Positions 9,489 through 22,668 are shown, counted from the first letter of the stretch. The stretch is DNA of 47,510 nucleotides from Gammaproteobacteria bacterium (GCA_029941485.1 JAPYOZ010000002.1:1-47510); one strand, 5' to 3'. Notes: generated by a model from the letters alone, not told the origin. Made by a program: numbers and translations.

Positions 9489-10127
9489 ATGGAAGATTAC
9501 ATCAAAATTGTAAAAAATGGTCTATGGACTAACAACCAAGCTTTAGTTGCCTTACTGGGTCTGTGCCCTCTTCTGGCTGTTACTAATAATATTGTAAATG
9601 CCATTGGATTAGGCGTTGCTACAACTTTTGTATTGGTTGCTTCTAACGTTAGTGTTTCTATTTTTAGAAATCAAATCTCAAAAGAAGTTCGTATTCCTAT
9701 TTTTGTTTTACTAATCGCTTCTTTTGTTACTATTGTTGAGTTGGTAATGCAATCGTATTTTTACGATTTGTATTTAATACTGGGTATCTTTGTACCATTA
9801 ATTGTAACCAACTGTGCTATTCTGGGCAGAGCAGAGGCTTTTGCCAGTAAAAATACTTGGGGGAAATCTGCACTCGATGGGCTGATGATGGGTATTGGCT
9901 TTTCAGTCGTCCTGATTATATTAGGAGCAGTGCGAGAATTAATCGGTTCTGGTACATTATTTGACCAATCTGCCTTGCTACTAGGAAGCCTAGGTGATAC
10001 ACTAAGCATTACGGTGTTTGATGATTACCAAGGCACGTTGTTGGCTATCTTACCACCAGGAGCATTTATTGGCTTAGGGTTGATTGTTGCAGTTAAAAAT
10101 TGGTTCGATCAAATAAAAACAATTTAA
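9489..10127 (+). CDS. rnfE: Electron transport complex subunit RnfE (RsxE/NqrD family)
   Basis: This 212-residue integral membrane protein has about six hydrophobic helices. It belongs to the Rnf ferredoxin:NAD+ oxidoreductase, an ion-translocating complex of the inner membrane. The start [32 protein letters not shown] is the diagnostic RnfE/RsxE opening, and the helix with REAFASKN-like [13 protein letters not shown] and the ending [18 protein letters not shown] also fit. The choice of RnfE over NqrD rests on this opening. The other rnf genes (ABCDG) are not beside it, which is unusual. No SD precedes the ATG, and an extended -10 lies immediately upstream, so the mRNA may be leaderless. Confidence 0.92.
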   Translation: MEDYIKIVKNGLWTNNQALVALLGLCPLLAVTNNIVNAIGLGVATTFVLVASNVSVSIFRNQISKEVRIPIFVLLIASFVTIVELVMQSYFYDLYLILGIFVPLIVTNCAILGRAEAFASKNTWGKSALDGLMMGIGFSVVLIILGAVRELIGSGTLFDQSALLLGSLGDTLSITVFDDYQGTLLAILPPGAFIGLGLIVAVKNWFDQIKTI

Positions 10128-10147
10128 CAAAAAAAGAGGAGAGGGGA

Positions 10148-10774
10148 ATGAAAAAAATAATTTTATTATTTGCCAGTTTATTGGCACTGGGTGTTAATGC
10201 TGAAGGTGAAGTCACTAAAGAAGTGTTTATCTCACCAGGTTTGGTATTTGTTGATATCGTTCACAACAGTGAAACCGTTAGACTTCAAAGAGACCAAGAT
10301 AGAGAAAATGAGATATCGGATTTTTACCTAAAGACTGCACGTGGAAAAATCCAGCCCATGCACCCTTTTGCGCCCCATTTAGTTGAGACCATTGGCGAAT
10401 TAGACGTGATTGATTACGCCAAGAAAAGATCAGCCGGTGATGATACTATTATGATTATTGACACGCGCACACCAAATTGGCCAGTAATCACTGGTGGTAT
10501 TCCAACAGCAGTCAACATTCCTTATACACGCTTTAAGAAAAAAGAAAGAGCATTAGAGATCATGGAAGACAAACTGGGAGTACAAGTTGACGACACTTGG
10601 GACTTTACCTACGCCAAAACACTAATCATGTATTGTAATGGTGTTTGGTGTGGCCAAACACCGGCAGCCATTAAAGCACTACTGAGCTATGGTTATCCTG
10701 CTGCAAAAATTAAATACTATCGTGGTGGTATGAATGCTTGGAAATCTTTAGGATTGACAACGGTTAATTTATAA
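10148..10774 (+). CDS. Secreted rhodanese-like domain protein
   Basis: The start is ATG 10148, 3 nt after an exceptionally purine-rich SD (AGAGGAGAGGGGA). The ORF-track start at 10100 would run back into rnfE. The 208-residue product begins with a signal peptide, MKKIILLFASLLALGVNAEG, so it is probably periplasmic. After about 100 unrecognised residues comes a rhodanese domain: DTRTPNWPVITGGIPTAVNIPY and the active-site loop YCNGVWCGQTPAA with C163 as the predicted catalytic cysteine and a second cysteine, C168. It ends in YYRGGMNAWKSLGL, the typical last strand and helix. Such proteins move sulfane sulfur. In a sulfur oxidiser this could be dissimilatory, but that is inference. Confidence 0.85.
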   Translation: MKKIILLFASLLALGVNAEGEVTKEVFISPGLVFVDIVHNSETVRLQRDQDRENEISDFYLKTARGKIQPMHPFAPHLVETIGELDVIDYAKKRSAGDDTIMIIDTRTPNWPVITGGIPTAVNIPYTRFKKKERALEIMEDKLGVQVDDTWDFTYAKTLIMYCNGVWCGQTPAAIKALLSYGYPAAKIKYYRGGMNAWKSLGLTTVNL

Positions 10775-10777
10775 ACC

Positions 10778-11563
10778 TTGAAGACAGTTCAAGATTATTT
10801 AAACGGTGGCGCATGTGATATTGCGCCACTTTTGTCTTTAGTATTGGAAAAATCCAATACCGAGCTTTATGCGCAAAATGATTACGCTTTAAATAACAAA
10901 CAGCAACAGCAACTCACAAACTTTATTCAACAACGTGAACAAGGCATGCCCTTTGCCTATCTTAGTGGTAAAAAAGGCTTCTACCATCTTGATTTTAAAG
11001 TCACAAAAGACACACTCATTCCACGCCCAGAGACTGAACTATTAATCGACATCACGCTTGATTTACTCAATAAAAATCAAAAATACCAAGTATTAGATTT
11101 AGGCACGGGTAGTGGCATCATCGCCATCACTTTGGCTGATATAAATCCGCGTTGGAAAATCAGTGCAACAGATTTTTCTCAAGCGGCACTTGACGTGGCT
11201 AAGACTAACGCAACGACCCATATTAACTTTACTCAAGGCAGTTGGTTTGACGCTGTGGCCGATCAGACCTTTGATTTAATCATCTCTAATCCACCCTATA
11301 TTGAAGAGAATGATATTTATCTTGATGATCTTGCTCATGAGCCACAAACAGCATTGGTATCAGGAAAAGATGGGCTGGATGATATTCGATTGATTATTGA
11401 TAACGCACCAGAATACCTTAACAAAGGGGGTTATTTATTATTAGAACATGGTCATAACCAACAGCAAGAAATAGAACAATTATTGTTGGTAAAATTTAAA
11501 AACATCCAAAAATTTAAAGACTATAACAACAATAATCGTGCAATTCTTGCTCAAATACGCTAA
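10778..11563 (+). CDS. prmC: Peptide chain release factor N5-glutamine methyltransferase
   Basis: PrmC (HemK) methylates the glutamine of the GGQ motif in release factors RF1 and RF2. This 261-residue protein has the N-terminal helical domain (with FAYLSGKKGFY), the SAM site VLDLGTGSGIIAITLA, and the catalytic NPPY at residues 171-174 in IISNPPYIEEND. It starts with TTG at 10778, 3 nt after the rhodanese stop. No closer ATG preserves the conserved N-terminal domain, so this start is accepted but is the least certain point. It is probably co-transcribed with the rhodanese gene. The usual neighbour prfA is absent. Confidence 0.95.
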   Translation: MKTVQDYLNGGACDIAPLLSLVLEKSNTELYAQNDYALNNKQQQQLTNFIQQREQGMPFAYLSGKKGFYHLDFKVTKDTLIPRPETELLIDITLDLLNKNQKYQVLDLGTGSGIIAITLADINPRWKISATDFSQAALDVAKTNATTHINFTQGSWFDAVADQTFDLIISNPPYIEENDIYLDDLAHEPQTALVSGKDGLDDIRLIIDNAPEYLNKGGYLLLEHGHNQQQEIEQLLLVKFKNIQKFKDYNNNNRAILAQIR

Positions 11564-11566
11564 TAA

Positions 11567-11839
11567 TTAGTTATTTTTATTTTTTAAAGATTTTTCCATT
11601 TTTTTAGCATAATTCGAATCCACCTCACAATATTTTTCTTGTTGAGTAAAGTAATCTTCTTCCACCCAAGTTGCTGAGGGTTTAAAAACTGGCGCGGCTT
11701 TCTTACCCGTATAAACAACACTATTATCAGAATAAATAGTAATATCACTATCGGTATAGAAAACCGTTTTTTCTGCATAAACACTAACAGAAAAACCTAA
11801 TAAAGCAACGAAAATTATTTGTTTAAATCTTCCTTTCAT
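11567..11839 (-). CDS. Small secreted hypothetical protein
   Basis: I do not recognise this 90-residue protein. It begins with a good signal peptide (MKGRFKQIIFVALLGFSVSVYAE) and leaves a mature chain of about 67 residues. That chain has a Tyr/Thr/Ser-rich middle (FYTDSDITIYSDNSVVY), a single cysteine in EKYCEVDSNYAKK and a basic tail (KSLKNKNN). The gene begins about 30 nt after the 3' end of rnpB on the same strand and ends 3 nt from the convergent prmC stop. No terminator is visible between it and rnpB, so it could be read from the rnpB promoter. Confidence 0.6.
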   Translation of the reverse strand: MKGRFKQIIFVALLGFSVSVYAEKTVFYTDSDITIYSDNSVVYTGKKAAPVFKPSATWVEEDYFTQQEKYCEVDSNYAKKMEKSLKNKNN

Positions 11840-11869
11840 GGGACTATTCTATAACAAATTTAAATAGAA

Positions 11870-12212
11870 GTGAAGTTAGTCTATAAGCCGGGTTCTGTAA
11901 TAAATGGCCATTCATCTACAAATATCGTCACCAATATTCTTTAGCACTCTACCCGCTACCTTGTGCGAGTCGCACCAATGGTAGCCTATTTGAGCTTGCT
12001 CCAAGTGGGGTTTACCTTGCCACGGTTGTCACCAAACGCGCGGTGCGCTCTTACCGCACCTTCTCACCCTTACCTATCGAAATAGGCGGTTTAAATCTCT
12101 GCAGCACTTTCCGTTATGTCACCATACCTAGCTGTTAGCTAGCACTTTGCTCTATGGAGCCCGGACTTTCCTCTGAAAGGTAAACCTTCCAGCGACCATC
12201 CGACCAACTTCA
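11870..12212 (-). ncRNA. rnpB: RNase P RNA (bacterial class A)
   Basis: The reverse strand carries the universal RNase P RNA landmarks. The 5' end is GAAGTTGGTCGGATGGTCGC. CAGAGGAAAGTCCGGGCTCC follows (conserved region I), then GGTAAGGGTGAGAAGGTGCGGTAAGAGCGCACC. The 3' end is ACAGAACCCGGCTTATAGACT, which pairs with the 5' end. At about 343 nt it is slightly shorter than the E. coli RNA. It is the catalytic RNA that trims tRNA 5' leaders, working with RnpA. Ends are placed to within a few bases from the terminal pairing. Confidence 0.96.
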
Positions 12213-12218
12213 AGGGTA

Positions 12219-12224
12219 ATTATA
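12219..12224 (-). promoter_or_regulatory. -10 element of the rnpB promoter
   Basis: On the minus strand a perfect TATAAT ends 6 nt before the predicted rnpB 5' end. Its middle TAA is the stop codon of the fumarase gene. No strong -35 is visible in the usual place. Confidence 0.55.
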
Positions 12225-13719
12225 CTTTAGTCGAGACGACTTGAATGTTTTGAAAAATACTATGAATATTGTGGCCATCACTATCTACAGCGACGGTTAC
12301 TGGCATGTCTTTAACTTCTAACTCGTAAATAGCTTCCATACCCATGTCTTCAAAGGCTATTTTTTTGGCTTTTTTGATTGACTTTGAAATAAGATATGCC
12401 GCACCACCCACTGCAATTAAATAACTGGCTTTGTGTTTTTTGATACTTTGCGTGGTGGCTTGACCGCGCTCAGCCTTTCCAATCATGCCTAGAATGCCGG
12501 TCTTTTCTAACATCATGTCAGTAAAGCAGTCCATTCGTGTTGCAGTGGTTGGACCTGCAGGGCCGATCACTTCATCATCTACTGCATCAACTGGGCCAAC
12601 ATAATAAATAAACTTGTTGTCAAAATCTACGCCTTTAGGTAGGCCTTCGCCATTATCAAGCATTTGTTTAAGACGCTTATGTGCTGCATCACGTCCAGTA
12701 ATAATGGTTCCGGTTAATAATAATGTATCGCCAATATTCCACTCGCCCATTTGCTCACGGGTAAGTGAATTTAGATTTATGTGCTTATACTTTGAATAAT
12801 CCATTTCCAAATCAGGATAGATACTCATATCCACGTCTGGTAATTCTGCAACGCCAGTGCCATCCATTGAAAAATGCAGATGACGCGTTGCTGCGCAATT
12901 TGGAATCATGGCCACTGGCTGTGAAGCCGCATGGGTTGGATAATCTTTAATCTTAACATCCAGCACCGTGGTCAAACCGCCTAAGCCTTGTGCGCCAATA
13001 CCAAGATCATTAATCTTACCCATCAAATCTAGGCGCAACTGTTCAATGTTACTTGGGTTGGATTTTTTAGCAATGTCGGCAATGTCAATCGAATCCATTA
13101 GACTTTGCTTGGCCATGAGCATGGCTTTTTCTGCAGTACCGCCCACGCCAATACCAATAATGCCTGGTGGACACCAGCCTGCACCCATGGTTGGAATCGT
13201 TTTTAACACCCAATCGGTTAGACTTTCGTCGGGTTGCAATACGGTAAATTTAGCCTTGTTTTCCGATCCGCAACCCTTAGCAGCAACAATAAAATTAAGC
13301 TTATCGCCCTTCACTATCTTTGTGTGAATCACCGCGGGTGTGTTGTCTTTGGTGTTGGTTCTAGTAAACAGAGGATCTTCAACAATGGAAGCTCGCAAAG
13401 GATTTTCAGAATTGGTGTAAGCCTGTCTAACGCCTTCATTAATCATGTCTTCAAGTGATAAATCTCCCTCCCACGTGACATCCATACCCACTTCAACAAA
13501 CACATTAACAATACCAGTGTCTTGGCACATGGGGCGCTGACCTAGAGCGGCCATTTTGGAATTGATTAAAATTTGGGCGATGGCGTTTTTAGCCGATTGG
13601 TGCGTTTCTTTTTCATGGGCATTGGCCATGGCCTTAATAAAATCTGGCGCGTGATAATACGATATGTATTGCAAGGCGTTAGCAACACTCTGAATCACCT
13701 GTTTTTGTTTGATTTCCAT
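12220..13719 (-). CDS. fumA: Fumarate hydratase class I (iron-sulfur)
   Basis: This 499-residue single-chain class I fumarase interconverts fumarate and malate in the TCA cycle with an oxygen-sensitive [4Fe-4S] cluster. Seen are the N-terminal domain with RPMCQDTGIVNVFVEVG (cluster cysteine), KGCGSENKAKF, and GWCPPGIIGIGVGGTAEKAM. The C-terminal beta domain follows with GPAGPTTATRMDCF. Length and fusion of both domains match FumA/FumB rather than two-subunit forms; FumA and FumB cannot be told apart here. It is divergent from mreB. Its stop lies inside the rnpB -10 hexamer, so fum and rnpB run in tandem with no spacer. Confidence 0.95.
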   Translation of the reverse strand: MEIKQKQVIQSVANALQYISYYHAPDFIKAMANAHEKETHQSAKNAIAQILINSKMAALGQRPMCQDTGIVNVFVEVGMDVTWEGDLSLEDMINEGVRQAYTNSENPLRASIVEDPLFTRTNTKDNTPAVIHTKIVKGDKLNFIVAAKGCGSENKAKFTVLQPDESLTDWVLKTIPTMGAGWCPPGIIGIGVGGTAEKAMLMAKQSLMDSIDIADIAKKSNPSNIEQLRLDLMGKINDLGIGAQGLGGLTTVLDVKIKDYPTHAASQPVAMIPNCAATRHLHFSMDGTGVAELPDVDMSIYPDLEMDYSKYKHINLNSLTREQMGEWNIGDTLLLTGTIITGRDAAHKRLKQMLDNGEGLPKGVDFDNKFIYYVGPVDAVDDEVIGPAGPTTATRMDCFTDMMLEKTGILGMIGKAERGQATTQSIKKHKASYLIAVGGAAYLISKSIKKAKKIAFEDMGMEAIYELEVKDMPVTVAVDSDGHNIHSIFQNIQVVSTKV

Positions 13720-13811
13720 CTTAATTATGCTTTAAGTATTACCTAATTTTTGCCAAGTGTTTATAATATGACATCTCCTTCATTTTAACCAATATTTAAC
13801 TGGAATTTTTT

Positions 13812-14843
13812 ATGTTTGATTTTTTAAAAGGCCAAAGCCTTTCAATCGATTTAGGTACTGCCAATACACTCATTTATATGGACGGTAGTGTCGTTTTAAA
13901 CGAGCCGTCAGTAGTGTCCATTCGTCATGACAGAGGTTCGTTAGAATCCACTGTGATTGCCGTGGGTCAAGACGCTAAAAACATGTTGGGCAAGACGCCG
14001 GGTTCAATCGAGGCAATTCGTCCAATGAAGGATGGTGTCATTGCTGATTTTCAAGTGACTGAAAAAATGCTTCAACATTTCATTCGCAAAGTATTGCACA
14101 CTAGCTTTTTCTCACCCAGCCCTAAGGTGTTAATTTGCGTACCTTGTGGCGCTACTCAAGTTGAACGTCGCGCCATTAAAGAAAGTGCAGTGGGCGCAGG
14201 TGCGCGCGATGTGTATCTTATTGAAGAGCCAATGGCTGCAGCATTAGGTGCTGGCATGGCTATTGAAGAAGCTTCAGGTGCGATGATTATTGATATTGGC
14301 GGTGGAACGACTGAAATTGCGATTATGTCACTCAATGGTATTGTTTATTCCGACTCACTGCGCATTGGCGGTGATATGTTTGACGATACAATCATCAAAT
14401 TCATTCGCCATGAACACAGCATTATTATTGGTAATACAACGGCCGAAAAAATTAAACAAGAAGTGGGCTCAGCATTCAAAACAAAGGCCGTTAAAAAAAT
14501 TGATTTTAGAGGGCGTGATGTTGCTAAAGGCATTCCAGTTAGCTGTAAAATTACCAACATTGAAATTCTAAAATCCCTACAAGAGCCTTTAACCATGATC
14601 ATGAATGCTATTCGTACTGCACTGGAACAAACTCCACCAGAGCTCAGCTCTGATATTGCTGAAAATGGCTTGGTATTAACGGGTGGTGGTGCTCTTTTAG
14701 AGGGGCTTGATCAATTAATCAATAAAGAAACTAATTTACCAGTGCGCATTGCTGATGATCCGCTTACGTGCGTTGCTCGTGGTGGTGGTATTGCACTTGA
14801 TATGATTAGCAAACACAACATGGGTTTCTTGGCTTCTGACTAA
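13812..14843 (+). CDS. mreB: Rod shape-determining protein MreB (actin homologue)
   Basis: MreB forms membrane-bound filaments that position the elongasome. It is 343 residues, with the actin-fold nucleotide motifs [13 protein letters not shown] (phosphate 1), [15 protein letters not shown] (phosphate 2) and [12 protein letters not shown] (adenosine). It begins [26 protein letters not shown] hexamer lies at 13762-13767, about 45 nt before the start. It heads the mreB-mreC-mreD-mrdA run with short gaps (20, 2 and 21 nt), indicating a single operon. Confidence 0.98.
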   Translation: MFDFLKGQSLSIDLGTANTLIYMDGSVVLNEPSVVSIRHDRGSLESTVIAVGQDAKNMLGKTPGSIEAIRPMKDGVIADFQVTEKMLQHFIRKVLHTSFFSPSPKVLICVPCGATQVERRAIKESAVGAGARDVYLIEEPMAAALGAGMAIEEASGAMIIDIGGGTTEIAIMSLNGIVYSDSLRIGGDMFDDTIIKFIRHEHSIIIGNTTAEKIKQEVGSAFKTKAVKKIDFRGRDVAKGIPVSCKITNIEILKSLQEPLTMIMNAIRTALEQTPPELSSDIAENGLVLTGGGALLEGLDQLINKETNLPVRIADDPLTCVARGGGIALDMISKHNMGFLASD

Positions 14844-14863
14844 TTCACTAAAATTCAGAAATT

Positions 14864-15661
14864 ATGAATTTTTTTAAACTCTTTATTCCTGTCTTTATTT
14901 CTGTTTTTTTAATAATTGCAGACTATAAATTCTCATACCTAGACAATCTAAAGCGTTCTATCGCCACACTCATATCACCCATTTATCTGGTTGTTAATCT
15001 ACCATCAACACTCTATATTTGGATTAACGAACAAGGTACCAGTAGAGAGGTTTTACTTAATCAAAACAAACAATTAAATAATGAACTGACTGAGTTAAAA
15101 ACCAAACTACAAATTCACAATGCGCTTTTATTGGAAAATGAAAAATTAACCAAACTACTCGGTGCAAGCTATCGCATTAAATCAAAAAAATTTACAATGG
15201 CTCGCATTAGCTCAGTGAGTCAATCTCGACTAAAAAAACAAATTATCATCGACAAAGGCAGTAATGATGGTTTGAAAGTTGGGCAAATATCATTAGGCGA
15301 TAAAGGAATTGTTGGGCAAATTACTCAAGTAACACCACTGTACAGCACCATACTGATGGCCACCGATCCAACTCAACACGTGCCTGTTCAAAATGGGCGT
15401 AATGGTATTCGAGGCATTAGCAAGGGGCTTGCCTCTAAAGAAAACAAACTCAGTGTTAACTTTATTAAATCTGGATCGGATGTAAAGATGGGCGATGTTT
15501 TTCTAAGCAGTGCCATTGGTTCTAAATTCCCACAAGGGTATCCATTAGGCGAGGTAAGTCATGTTGAAACACATACCGATGAATCCTTTTTACACATCCA
15601 ACTAACACCTACTCAAAGCATTGAAAAACTGGAATTTGTTCTTATAGGGGGCTTAAATTAA
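14864..15661 (+). CDS. mreC: Rod shape-determining protein MreC
   Basis: MreC links the MreB filament to periplasmic peptidoglycan synthases. This 265-residue protein has an N-terminal membrane helix (about 5-21), a coiled coil (about 62-100, LNNELTELKTKLQIHNALLLENEKL) and two beta domains. The second contains the conserved IIDKGSNDGLKVGQ and DPTQHVPVQNGRNGIRGI. Length and order fit the family. It sits 20 nt after mreB and 2 nt before mreD. Confidence 0.96.
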   Translation: MNFFKLFIPVFISVFLIIADYKFSYLDNLKRSIATLISPIYLVVNLPSTLYIWINEQGTSREVLLNQNKQLNNELTELKTKLQIHNALLLENEKLTKLLGASYRIKSKKFTMARISSVSQSRLKKQIIIDKGSNDGLKVGQISLGDKGIVGQITQVTPLYSTILMATDPTQHVPVQNGRNGIRGISKGLASKENKLSVNFIKSGSDVKMGDVFLSSAIGSKFPQGYPLGEVSHVETHTDESFLHIQLTPTQSIEKLEFVLIGGLN

Positions 15662-15663
15662 TC

Positions 15664-16131
15664 ATGAATATTAAACGCCCTTACGTCTTTCTAACTAAAA
15701 TCATAATTTTTTCATTGATCATGAGTGCATTACCCTTGCCTCAACTACTACTAGACTCATCACCTTTCTGGGCATTGATTTTTTATATTTATTGGCTGAG
15801 CTATTCTCCGGCTAATGTGCGATTTTTCTTGGCTTTAATTTTAGGTGTTTTAATCGACATCTTACAAGGAAACATACTGGGTCAAAACGCTTTAGCACTT
15901 ATATTAAGTAGTGCATTTATTTCCAAAGTTAAACAATCATTTTCTGTTTCTAATCTAAGCACTCAACAGGTTTATGTGTTTGTTGCATCCAGCATCTACT
16001 TAGCCGTTATTTTATCAATACATGTGCTTATTCAGGGGTTTGACTTTAGTTATTACTTATTACTCACTCCTTTATCAAGTGCGCTATTTTGGCCAATAGT
16101 AAGACTTCTACTCTCAAAGTGTCGACACTAA
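15664..16131 (+). CDS. mreD: Rod shape-determining protein MreD
   Basis: This 155-residue, highly hydrophobic inner-membrane protein has about five predicted helices and is of normal length for MreD. The mid-protein segment ALILGVLIDILQGNILGQNAL is the most conserved MreD feature (D-x-x-x-G-x-x-G-x-x-A). It is a partner of MreC and PBP2 in the elongasome. The identification rests on both the motif and its position between mreC and mrdA. Confidence 0.93.
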   Translation: MNIKRPYVFLTKIIIFSLIMSALPLPQLLLDSSPFWALIFYIYWLSYSPANVRFFLALILGVLIDILQGNILGQNALALILSSAFISKVKQSFSVSNLSTQQVYVFVASSIYLAVILSIHVLIQGFDFSYYLLLTPLSSALFWPIVRLLLSKCRH

Positions 16132-16152
16132 TCATTATAGAGTTGAACTAAA

Positions 16153-17986
16153 ATGGAAAAAATTAGCAATACTGTTCTAGAAAATAAGATTTTTTCAGCT
16201 AGGATGGTTCTGGCATTTGTATTTATCCTAATATTAACATCGGTATTGATTCTTAGGATTTACAACCTACAAATTGTTAATCATGAGTATTACTCGGAAG
16301 AAGCACTTGGCAATCAAATGCGTAGCGTTCCTGTTGTTCCAGCAAGAGGAAAAATATTGGATCGTAACGGTAAAATTTTAGCCACTAATCAACTGTCATA
16401 CCGACTCACCCTAACTCCAGAAAAAGTAAAAAATACGGCTAAAATGCTACTTTCTCTTAAAAAAATAGGACTGATTAATGATGATGATATTAAGCAATTT
16501 AAGAAAAATAAAAGGCATTATAAAAAATTTCATAACATTCCATTAAAGCATAAACTAAGCGAGATTCAAGTGGCCGAGTTCTTAGTGAGTAATCAATTCA
16601 TTGGTGTTGATATTGAGCCTTATTTTCATCGTGTTTATCCTAACGACGCCTCAAGCGTTCATGTGGTTGGTTACGTTTCTAGAATGAATAAACAAGACAA
16701 GATTTTCTACGACAAACAAAATTACTTAGGCACCTCTTTTGTAGGAAAAACCGGCATTGAGAGACAATACGAAACATTACTGCATGGCACCAGTGGTAAA
16801 AAGCAAATTGAACGTAACGTCTCTGGCAGAGTGGTCGATACCAAGATTATCGAAAGTGCAATAGCCGGTCAAGATTTATATTTAAGTATTGATTTAGATT
16901 TACAAAAAAAAGCAGAGACTCTGCTTTCCGGAAAACGTGGATCAATCGTAGCAGTGGATGTTAAAAGTGGTGAAGTTTTAGCTTTGGTCAGCACACCCAT
17001 GTACAACCCCAATTGGTTTGTTAATGGTATTTCTCATGCTAACTATAAAAGCTTGCAAACCTCAAAGGATATTCCGCAACTCAATCGCTCAATCCAAGGG
17101 CTTTACCCTCCTGGATCTACCATTAAACCAATGGTGGCACTAGCTGGTCTTGAAGAGGGTGTGATCACCAACAAAAGTAAAACGTTTTGTCCGGGTTATT
17201 ACAAACTCCCAAATGTTAAACGAAAATTCAATGATTGGAAGCGAACCGGTCATGGTTATGCAGATGTTAAGAGTTCCATTGCACAATCATGCGATGTATT
17301 TTTCTATGATCTTGCCAATAAAATGGGCATAGAAATGTTGCATGATAATTTAGATTTTTTTAATTTTGGTAGAAAAACAGGGATTGATATTCCTGGTGAA
17401 AAAGGCGGTTTAATGCCATCAAAAGCTTGGAAAAAAATCAACCGAAATGAGCCTTGGTATCGAGGGGAAACACTGATTGCTGGGATTGGACAAGGATTCA
17501 TGACCTCTAGTCCGTTACAACTTGCCGTTGCCACCGCTGCTTTAGCTAACAAAGGCCAACTCTTTAGCCCAAAACTACTTAAAAATATCCAGACCTCCAA
17601 TCAAACCATCAAAGAAGTGTCTAAGAATCCATCGGTACAAATACCGATTAAAAACATCAAAAATTGGGAAGATGTAATTGAAGGTATGCGACGAACCATT
17701 TACGCCCCAAAAGGAACTGCCAGAAGGTTAAACAAAGGATTGACCTACACATTGGCAGGTAAAACCGGTACTGCTCAAGTATTTGGTCTTGATGCCGAAG
17801 AAGAATACATTGCTGAAAAATTAGACGAAAGACTAAGAGATCATGCGTTATTCACTGGTTTTGCTCCCGTTGATAACCCTGAAATTGCCATTGCTGTTAT
17901 TGTTGAAAACGCGGGTAGTGGTAGTTCTAAAGCAGCGCCGCTTGCCCGAAAAGTATTAGACGTATATTTCAACAAACAAGCTCAAA

Positions 17987-17997
<11 letters not shown>
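16153..17997 (+). CDS. mrdA: Penicillin-binding protein 2 (elongation transpeptidase)
   Basis: PBP2 cross-links peptidoglycan during cell elongation. It is 614 residues: a cytoplasmic start, one membrane anchor (about 18-40), then the pedestal domain with VPARGKILDRNG. The transpeptidase domain has the active-site serine S322 in PPGSTIKPM, the second motif SCD at 379-381 and KTGTAQ near 535. It closes the mreBCD operon. rodA, its usual SEDS partner, does not follow. The 3' end overlaps the convergent gene downstream of tgt by 11 bp. Confidence 0.97.
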
Positions 17998-21240
<3,243 letters not shown>

Positions 21241-21242
21241 GA

Positions 21243-21677
21243 TTATTTAGCAAACGCTTGATTAATTTGATCAAAATCAAAACCTCTGGATTGTAAAAAT
21301 CGTTTTTGTTTGGCTTGCTTGCTGTATTCCTTAGGTACGATTAAACCGTACTTATCTTCTCTAATGGTTTTGGCCAGGTCCAACCAATCAAACATTGATA
21401 AATCAAAATGTTCAATGCCTCGTTGTTTCAGCTCAAGTGCAATTTTGACTGGCCCTTTTCCTTGATTAAAACGCATTTGAATAAAATCTTGTGCAAAACG
21501 ATCATCGCTTTGATAATTTTGCTCAATCAATAACTCAATTGCATGAACAATATCATTGGTATCAAACTCTTTAAGTGATAATTTTTGCTTAAGTTCTAAT
21601 TGTGAATGTTCACGCCGAACCAACATCCGCATGGCAATTGCATAGCATTTTTCTCTACTCGGTGTCGTCACCGTCAC
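21243..21677 (-). CDS. recX: RecX regulatory protein
   Basis: RecX binds and caps RecA filaments and limits recombinase activity. It is 144 residues, all alpha-helical, with the family segments [22 protein letters not shown] and [33 protein letters not shown]. The start is a GTG at 21677 that lies 23 nt inside the end of recA, so translation is probably coupled. A later ATG (MRMLV) would also preserve most of the first repeat. Position directly after recA is the classical arrangement. Confidence 0.93.
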   Translation of the reverse strand: MTVTTPSREKCYAIAMRMLVRREHSQLELKQKLSLKEFDTNDIVHAIELLIEQNYQSDDRFAQDFIQMRFNQGKGPVKIALELKQRGIEHFDLSMFDWLDLAKTIREDKYGLIVPKEYSKQAKQKRFLQSRGFDFDQINQAFAK

Positions 21678-22668
21678 TCATTAACTTTTCACGAATTTGT
21701 TTTTCGATTTTTGCACTTAACTCAGAGTTTTCTTTTAAATATTCTCTGGCGTTGTCCTTTCCTTGACCAATGCGTTCGCCCTCAACGCTATACCAAGCAC
21801 CCGCTTTTTCCACAAATCCAAGCTTAACACCAAGATCGATAATTTCACTTTCAAGTGAAATGCCTTGGTTGTACAAAATTTGGAACTCAGCCTGTTTAAA
21901 CGGTGGTGCAACTTTATTTTTCAATACTTTAACACGCGTCTCGTTGCCTATAATTTCATCACCCTTCTTAATCGCACCAATACGACGAATATCCAAACGC
22001 ACTGAAGCGTAAAACTTCAACGCATTACCACCCGTTGTGGTTTCAGGATTGCCAAACATGACGCCAATTTTCATGCGCAATTGGTTGATAAAAATAACCA
22101 TGGTATTGGTTTTTTTAATGTTTGAAGTGAGTTTTCTTAGTGCTTGTGACATTAATCTTGCCTGTAAACCCATGTGTGAGGCGCCCATTTCGCCCTCAAT
22201 TTCAGCCTTAGGAGTGAGTGCTGCCACTGAATCTATCACTACAATATCAACACCGCCTGAACGCACCAACATGTCAGTAATCTCTAAAGCCTGTTCACCG
22301 GTATCGGGTTGAGAAATTAATAACCCGTCCTTACCAATATCAACACCCAAACGTTTGGCATACTGTGGATCCAACGCATGCTCAGCATCAATAAAGGCTG
22401 CAGTGCCGCCGAGTTTTTGCATTTCAGCGATTACATGTAGACTTAAAGTGGTTTTACCCGATGATTCAGGGCCGTAAATTTCAACCACACGGCCACGTGG
22501 TAGACCACCAATGCCTAGGGCAATGTCCAAACTTAAACTACCTGTAGACACCGCTTCAATGTCTGCATGAGCATTTTCATCACCCAAAAACATGACTGAG
22601 CCCTTACCAAATTGCTTGTCAATCTGACTGAGTGCTGCTTTTAAAGCTTGTTTTTTCTGTTCATCCAC
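21655..22668 (-). CDS. recA: RecA recombinase
   Basis: RecA drives homologous recombination and strand exchange. It is 337 residues with Walker [10 protein letters not shown] at residues 66-74, Walker [13 protein letters not shown], the L2 loop region [17 protein letters not shown], and an acidic tail (SDGDDTE). The start is a GTG preceded by GGGAG at 7-8 nt. A TATAAT lies at 22721-22726 on the minus strand, some 55 nt upstream. I see no LexA box (CTGT-N8-ACAG) in the 66-bp gap to ribD. It heads the recA-recX-Atm1-tgt run. Confidence 0.98.
   Translation of the reverse strand: MDEQKKQALKAALSQIDKQFGKGSVMFLGDENAHADIEAVSTGSLSLDIALGIGGLPRGRVVEIYGPESSGKTTLSLHVIAEMQKLGGTAAFIDAEHALDPQYAKRLGVDIGKDGLLISQPDTGEQALEITDMLVRSGGVDIVVIDSVAALTPKAEIEGEMGASHMGLQARLMSQALRKLTSNIKKTNTMVIFINQLRMKIGVMFGNPETTTGGNALKFYASVRLDIRRIGAIKKGDEIIGNETRVKVLKNKVAPPFKQAEFQILYNQGISLESEIIDLGVKLGFVEKAGAWYSVEGERIGQGKDNAREYLKENSELSAKIEKQIREKLMSDGDDTE

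Noticed and set aside
10100-10147. Upstream start of the rhodanese gene
   Set aside because: It would overlap rnfE and delete the visible signal-peptide start; ATG 10148 has a strong SD.
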